Assembly: GCA_026390775.1 (NCBI GenBank)
Contig: JAPLFF010000008.1
Span: 128,165 to 192,164, forward strand
Direction of reading: 5' to 3'
DNA from: Ignavibacteriales bacterium
GTDB lineage: Bacteria > Bacteroidota > Ignavibacteria > Ignavibacteriales > Melioribacteraceae
DNA: 64,000 nucleotides
In this document: positions 60,139 through 64,000 of the stretch, one piece after another
Numbering within the stretch: position 1 is the first letter of the stretch
Layout: the number at the start of each line of letters is the position of its first letter
The notes under the pieces: generated by a model
Databases searched by the model: none
The model's input: the letters and a program-made list of their open reading frames with translations, nothing else
Told to the model about the DNA's origin: nothing
Position numbers and translations under genes: made by a program

Positions 60139-61188
60139 TTACTTCATGAGAATCATCTTTTTACTTTCGTAAAAATTACTGGTCTTTAATGAATACATAT
60201 ATACACCTGAAGGAACAGCATTCCCAAATTCATTTTTCCCGTTCCAACTAACAGAATAATAACCGGCAGGTTGTTCTTTGGATACAAGCGTTTTTATTTC
60301 ACGACCTAATAGATCATAAACTGAAAGAGAGATGAAACCACCAGCTGATAATTTATAAGAAATTTGTGTTTCGGGATTAAATGGATTTGGATAATTCTGC
60401 AATAACGAAAATTCCGTAGGCAGCTTACTATTTTCTTCAACTGAAGTTGGGGTTAATTGTGTTACATAAATATTATCAAAATAACTTGCTATACCGTCTG
60501 CATCCATTTGAAAGGAGTATAGTCCAAATCTTCCTGCAATATTTGCAGTCGCATTTTCATAATAAATCGGGCACCCTGTTAACAAATGTCCATCGAAGTA
60601 GCACCAAAAACCAACTTTAGTAGAAGTAATTGTTCTAACTTCAACTTTCATTTTATGCCAACTGTCGGTAGTTGGAAATATACCAGGATTATCTACGCCC
60701 TTAAAATCTTTGCTAAATAAAGGCAGGTAAGTATTGGGATCAGATTTGAGACCGGAAAGATTTATACGATCGCTTGAATCAAAGTCTGCGCGTAATTTAA
60801 AAAAATCTTTTTTAGAGCTATCGGCATAAACAACTAATCCGGTATAAGCTGACCCTGCTGAATTGTAATAGTAACAATAAACGTCAGCTTCTATCGAATA
60901 ATTTTGTAAAGTAACATCTCCGTTTACAGCCACGGCAGAACCCGAATAGTCTCCGTTAACATCTTGTAACCAGCCAACATAATTTGCACCGCCAGTTAAA
61001 ACTTTTGGTGCTTGTGCCATCGGTTGGGCTATTACCATGTCTTGATTTTTGTAATAAGTTCCCCATGATGCCTTAGCACCATTTTCAAAATTTTCATAGA
61101 AGAGGATTGTTTGAGAAAATATTTTTTCCGAACCGAGAAATGATAGAATGAAAACTGTGATACCAATAATAGTAGAGATTCTTTTCAT
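60139..61188 (-). CDS. T9SS-exported protein with a concanavalin-like domain
   Basis: 349 residues with a signal peptide (about 1-25). The mature part (about 28-250) is a beta-sandwich with the pattern of LamG/DUF1080-like domains, seen in secreted sugar-active or adhesive proteins: ILFYENFENGAKASWGTYYK, NYSIEADVYCYYYNS, WHKMKVEVRTITS, ASYFDNIYVTQL. The last 85 residues are a T9SS type A sorting domain with the motif LQNYPNPFNPETQISYKL and FYESKKMILMK at the end, which directs it to the cell surface. Its promoter region carries the paired direct repeats at 61403-61436, suggesting control by the LytTR regulator encoded just upstream. Ligand unknown. Confidence 0.85.
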   Translation of the reverse strand: MKRISTIIGITVFILSFLGSEKIFSQTILFYENFENGAKASWGTYYKNQDMVIAQPMAQAPKVLTGGANYVGWLQDVNGDYSGSAVAVNGDVTLQNYSIEADVYCYYYNSAGSAYTGLVVYADSSKKDFFKLRADFDSSDRINLSGLKSDPNTYLPLFSKDFKGVDNPGIFPTTDSWHKMKVEVRTITSTKVGFWCYFDGHLLTGCPIYYENATANIAGRFGLYSFQMDADGIASYFDNIYVTQLTPTSVEENSKLPTEFSLLQNYPNPFNPETQISYKLSAGGFISLSVYDLLGREIKTLVSKEQPAGYYSVSWNGKNEFGNAVPSGVYMYSLKTSNFYESKKMILMK

Positions 61189-61339
61189 GACTTACCTCCA
61201 TAAATTAAAAGATGGAGTTTGAAATAATCCTTGCTTAGTTTTTTACTAATTTATTGTGTTGAACAAATTAATAACAAAAACAATGTTTGATCGGATACTG
61301 TAATTCAAAAAACTTCATCTGGATTATTTTTTTAATTCG

Positions 61340-61369
61340 GTATAATGAAGTTTTATATATTTAACTCAA
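61340..61369 (-). promoter_or_regulatory. possible promoter of the T9SS cargo gene
   Basis: On the minus strand TTGAGT (61369-61364) and TTATAC (61345-61340), 18 bases apart, resemble a -35/-10 pair. It lies about 34 bp beyond the LytTR-type repeats, a suitable place for an activator. A 10-bp inverted repeat, AAAACTTCAT/ATGAAGTTTT, spans 61309-61354 and ends in a T-run on this strand; it might instead be a terminator of the regulator gene. Confidence 0.35.
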
Positions 61370-61402
61370 TTTAATTTAGACTGGCTTACTTGAGAATACA
61401 AT

Positions 61403-61436
61403 TGCGATTAACGGTTAATAGCTGCGAAAAGTGGTT
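61403..61436. promoter_or_regulatory. paired direct repeats, candidate LytTR binding sites (cargo gene)
   Basis: TGCGATTAACGGTT (61403-61416) and TGCGAAAAGTGGTT (61423-61436) match at 10 of 14 positions with a period of exactly 20 bp. LytTR regulators bind pairs of direct repeats spaced about two helical turns. Closely related repeats with the same period lie upstream of the sensor kinase gene. Confidence 0.55.
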
Positions 61437-61468
61437 TTATAACTGGATAATAGAGAAGAAAATCGGGA

Positions 61469-62194
61469 TTAGACAAATTTCTCTTTTATTTTAGCTGCAT
61501 ATCTACGGCTCATGAGAAAAGGTTTTTCAAATCCTTTAAGAAAAACCTTATATGAATTGGAAAATGAATCATCAATTTTGGATATACAACCCAAGTTCAC
61601 AATTGTCTCTCTGTGTATCCTGCAGAAATGATTTTCCGGAAGCCGGCTCTCCCATTCTCTCATAGTTTTTCTAGTTATCGAATGAGTTTTATCTATAATA
61701 TGTACAAATGTATAATCTGCATCAGAAGTGATAGCAGCAATAGAATCTATCTTTAAAAATCTGTATTTATTATTAAGCATAAGGAAAATTACATCTTCGT
61801 AATCCAGTTGACGAAATGACTCGGATTCTTTTAATGCTCTATTAGTAAGTTTATCAATAGTTTGATATATTCTTTCAGCACTGACCGGTTTTAACAAATA
61901 ATCTTGTGCATTAACCTCAAAAGCTCTGATTGCATATTTATCGTAGGCAGTTACAAAAACAAAATCTAGTTCAAAATCTATTTTATTTATCAGATCAAAT
62001 CCCGATTCTCCGCGTAATTGAATGTCTAAAAAAACTAAATTTGGGTGTAATTTATTTATGAGCATTACTGCTGAGTCAACGGTGTTTGCTTCTCCTACAA
62101 TCTCAATCTCTCCAAACGTGCTTAGGACATTCTTAAGATCAAGTAGTGCAAGTTTTTCATCATCTACTATAATCGCTTTATATTTTGGTATCAT
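61469..62194 (-). CDS. LytTR-family response regulator
   Basis: 241 residues. Receiver domain (about 1-125, acceptor Asp57 in VFLDIQLRG, with the family phrase KYAIRAFEVNAQDYLLKPV), then a LytTR DNA-binding domain (about 145-241) with the conserved FCRIHRETIVNL and KPFLMSRRYA-like end. It binds tandem direct repeats. It follows the LytS-type kinase by 12 bases, so the two form a complete two-component system. Candidate target sites are the repeats at 61403-61436 and 63389-63422. Confidence 0.93.
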   Translation of the reverse strand: MIPKYKAIIVDDEKLALLDLKNVLSTFGEIEIVGEANTVDSAVMLINKLHPNLVFLDIQLRGESGFDLINKIDFELDFVFVTAYDKYAIRAFEVNAQDYLLKPVSAERIYQTIDKLTNRALKESESFRQLDYEDVIFLMLNNKYRFLKIDSIAAITSDADYTFVHIIDKTHSITRKTMREWESRLPENHFCRIHRETIVNLGCISKIDDSFSNSYKVFLKGFEKPFLMSRRYAAKIKEKFV

Positions 62195-62206
62195 ATAATT
62201 AATGAT

Positions 62207-63271
62207 TTAGTTCTTTTTTTTAAGTGACATCTTTACTTGCACAGATTCATCATTTTTAATTATTTGAAAATCATGCTGGTTTGGCGAGTAAATTTCTAAT
62301 CTTCTTTTAATATTTTCCAACCCTCTACCGTCATGGTTATTTTCCCCTCTTTCAATCCATTTACCGGTATTGAAAACACTGATATTCAAAAAATCACCGA
62401 GCATGTTCGCTGATATAATAATTTTCAACGGGATAGGACTTGTGTGCATTCCATGTTTAATTGCATTTTCAACAAGCGGGTGAATAAGAAAAATAGGGAT
62501 TTGACAAACTTCAGCAGTTGGTTCAATATTAAAATCTACAATTAGTTCGTCTTCAAATCTTACTTTTTCGATATCTAAATAGTTCTTTATAACTTCAATT
62601 TCTTTTGATAGAGCTACTTCATTATTATGAAACTCTATTAATGTGTAGCGTAAAAATTCTGAAATTTTTGTGATGATCTCTTTTGCTTTTTTATTTTCAT
62701 CGGAAGTAAGCGCTCGTAATGAGCTTAAAGTATTAAATAGGAAATGAGGATTTAGCTGGTACTTTAACATCTCAAGCTGAGCATTGCGTACAAGTAGTAA
62801 CGCGTTGTCTGTTTTCTCTTTTTGCGAGACCCATTCCATCCAAAACTTAATTCCAAAATATAATCCGCTCCATCCTATGAAAACCGCATTATTCCTAATA
62901 ATACCTACAATAATTTCCCAAAAAGTAATGTTTCCTAAAGTTATCTTATTATTCATTAATGATTCAATAATTACGATAGAGCTTACACTCCATATTGCCG
63001 AACATATAAATGAAGAAACAAATATTATTATAGAGAGCGAAATGAATGAATATTCCAGAAAATTAATTCTTTTCAATCTATAACGTAACAGAACCGATAT
63101 TATAAAACCTACGGAAAGATTTATTATTCTATTAAGAAGATTCCGAAATGTAAAATCTTTAATGGGGCTAAACACAAATATGTATTGAAAAAAGAAGATG
63201 ATCCAACCAAAGATTTGCAGAAACCAAAAGGTCCTTTCTGTATTTTTATATATTTCTTTAATCATCTTCAT
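62207..63271 (-). CDS. LytS-type membrane sensor histidine kinase
   Basis: 354 residues. Four predicted membrane helices (about 15-35, 48-66, 75-104, 118-146) form the sensor part. Then follows the His_kinase domain with phospho-acceptor His176 in YQLNPHFLFNTL and an ATPase domain with PLVENAIKHG and GRGLENIKRR. This is the LytS/YehU class that pairs with LytTR regulators. It starts at an ATG without a clear ribosome site; a second in-frame ATG two codons on is possible. The region upstream carries repeats that suggest autoregulation. The stimulus is unknown. Confidence 0.92.
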   Translation of the reverse strand: MKMIKEIYKNTERTFWFLQIFGWIIFFFQYIFVFSPIKDFTFRNLLNRIINLSVGFIISVLLRYRLKRINFLEYSFISLSIIIFVSSFICSAIWSVSSIVIIESLMNNKITLGNITFWEIIVGIIRNNAVFIGWSGLYFGIKFWMEWVSQKEKTDNALLLVRNAQLEMLKYQLNPHFLFNTLSSLRALTSDENKKAKEIITKISEFLRYTLIEFHNNEVALSKEIEVIKNYLDIEKVRFEDELIVDFNIEPTAEVCQIPIFLIHPLVENAIKHGMHTSPIPLKIIISANMLGDFLNISVFNTGKWIERGENNHDGRGLENIKRRLEIYSPNQHDFQIIKNDESVQVKMSLKKKN

Positions 63272-63703
63272 GGGTATTACAATTTTTCTGATTTAGAATA
63301 ATCTTCACTCAAAATATAATACTTAGCTTCAAAAACTCGTTTTCATTCAATATCAATTTATTCATTTTTTAGAAAAAATCCTTTGAATTGCGATAAGCGG
63401 TTTTTAATTATGATAAGCGGTTATCTTTCACCAATTGGAAAAGCCAGAGCAATAACTCCGGCTATGATAAAATAATAACTGATAGTAAAAAAAATTACGC
63501 ATGCGCATATTCCAAGAATCTCTTACTGAATTAATCAGTACTTCATTTTCAATCGGTTAACGGGATGAAAAAGGGATTAGATTTTTAGTGTGCTTTTTTA
63601 AAAGGCTGTTTTCAAAATAAAATACAAATGATAACTAAATATTTTTCATCTCAATAAATTTACTGTAAAAAAACATCTATTAAATTTTTATTTTATTTCT
63701 GTA
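63272..63703. other. non-coding stretch upstream of the kinase-regulator operon
   Basis: About 430 AT-rich bases. It contains the direct repeats at 63389-63422 and must hold the promoter of the LytS/LytTR operon and the 3' end of the response regulator gene at the right edge. No other element recognised. Confidence 0.5.
63389..63422. promoter_or_regulatory. paired direct repeats, candidate LytTR binding sites (operon promoter)
   Basis: TGCGATAAGCGGTT (63389-63402) and TATGATAAGCGGTT (63409-63422) match at 12 of 14 positions, again with a 20-bp period. They lie about 120 bp upstream of the kinase ATG. The shared core GATWAGCGGTT with the pair at 61403-61436 suggests one binding protein, most simply the LytTR regulator encoded between them. 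Confidence 0.6.
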
Positions 63704-64000
63704 CTATTTTGATTTTAAAAGAAATTCAACTGCTTCTTTAAGTATTTTATTTGAAACCGGTTTGGTTATGAAATAATCTGAACCGGATTCAGTTGCCATT
63801 TGCCTCATCTTAGTTTGTGCATGTGCGGTTAGACAAAGTATGGGAGTGCCGGTAAATTGCGGGGCTGCTTTAATCTCTTTTATTAACTCCAAACCATTCT
63901 TAGTTCCTTTTAATGCTACATCCATTATTATTACGTCATAATTTGTCTTCGAGTATTTTTCATAATATTCATCAACTGATTCACAAAAATCAATTTCAAA
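63704..64000 (-). CDS. response regulator receiver domain, cut by the window edge
   Basis: 99 codons are visible, and the frame continues past the right edge, so the N-terminus is missing. The sequence is a receiver domain: the phospho-acceptor Asp lies in VIIMDVALKG, the conserved Thr/Ala in LCLTAHAQ and the Lys in YFITKPVS. It ends shortly after the domain (FLLKSK), with no output domain at this end. It is either a single-domain regulator or the C-terminal receiver of a hybrid kinase; which one depends on the sequence to the right. Confidence 0.85.
   Translation of the reverse strand, partial: FEIDFCESVDEYYEKYSKTNYDVIIMDVALKGTKNGLELIKEIKAAPQFTGTPILCLTAHAQTKMRQMATESGSDYFITKPVSNKILKEAVEFLLKSK

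Noticed and set aside
61403..63422. CRISPR-like repeats
   Set aside because: Only two copies per site with a 20-bp period and no spacers; paired regulator sites explain them better.

Overview
The window looks like a chromosomal segment of an AT-rich, Gram-negative member of the Bacteroidota/Chlorobi group, most likely the Ignavibacteria. The main reasons are C-terminal type IX secretion (T9SS) sorting domains with the PNPFN-type motif, a PorV/PorQ-like outer-membrane protein, a TonB-dependent receptor with a carboxypeptidase-regulatory-like domain, lipoprotein signals and peptidases typical of that group. The lineage call is inference; there is no rRNA or other phylogenetic marker in the window. 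I found 43 complete protein genes, one partial gene at the right edge and one doubtful gene start at the left edge. I saw no complete tRNA, rRNA or CRISPR array.

Left part (1-16.2 kb): an M14 peptidase and aldose epimerase pair, then a membrane glycosyltransferase, then a tight six-gene operon on the minus strand (15977 down to 5646). This operon encodes a response regulator with two Lrp/AsnC-like ligand domains, a NuoE-like subunit, a HydB/NuoF-like subunit, a 1251-residue fusion of an NfnB/GltD-like NAD(P)H flavoprotein with a NuoG-like iron-sulfur module, a PAS/GAF sensor kinase with a cysteine cluster, and a sigma-54 activator of the NtrC family. A good sigma-54 promoter (16013-16030) lies just upstream of the first gene, with a 21-bp palindrome about 150 bp upstream of the predicted transcription start. 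I read this as a self-regulated redox module whose enzyme resembles the Sporomusa-type (Stn) electron-bifurcating transhydrogenase.

Middle part (16.2-36.6 kb): central carbon metabolism (transketolase, 6-phosphogluconate dehydrogenase, galactokinase, a sodium:sugar symporter, thiolase, 6-phosphogluconolactonase, glucose-6-phosphate dehydrogenase). A two-gene insertion at 21552-22819 carries a small membrane protein and an AbiU2-like HEPN protein. It is bounded by GTTAGGC and GCCTAAC and resembles an integron cassette. Three consecutive microcompartment vertex proteins (27767-28625) and a class II aldolase with a C-terminal amphipathic tail (32209-32982) point to a sugar-degrading bacterial microcompartment whose hexameric shell genes are not in the window. 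A cobalamin riboswitch (about 36408-36590) precedes a BtuF-BtuC-BtuD-like vitamin B12 importer.

Right part (36.7-64 kb): a PAS-GAF histidine kinase, an acyl-CoA-synthetase-like enzyme, a GH63 glucosidase with a glucose-dehydrogenase-like SDR, and then an envelope and secretion block: a beta-rich outer-membrane protein, a TolB-like propeller, an M1-M28-PDZ fusion peptidase, an M16 peptidase, a PorV-like protein, a large T9SS cargo with one CxxCH motif, a TonB-dependent receptor and a second T9SS cargo. The block ends with a LytS/LytTR two-component pair. Paired 14-bp direct repeats with a 20-bp period lie both upstream of this pair and upstream of the second T9SS cargo gene, which suggests a small regulon visible in the sequence itself. 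A truncated response regulator runs off the right edge.
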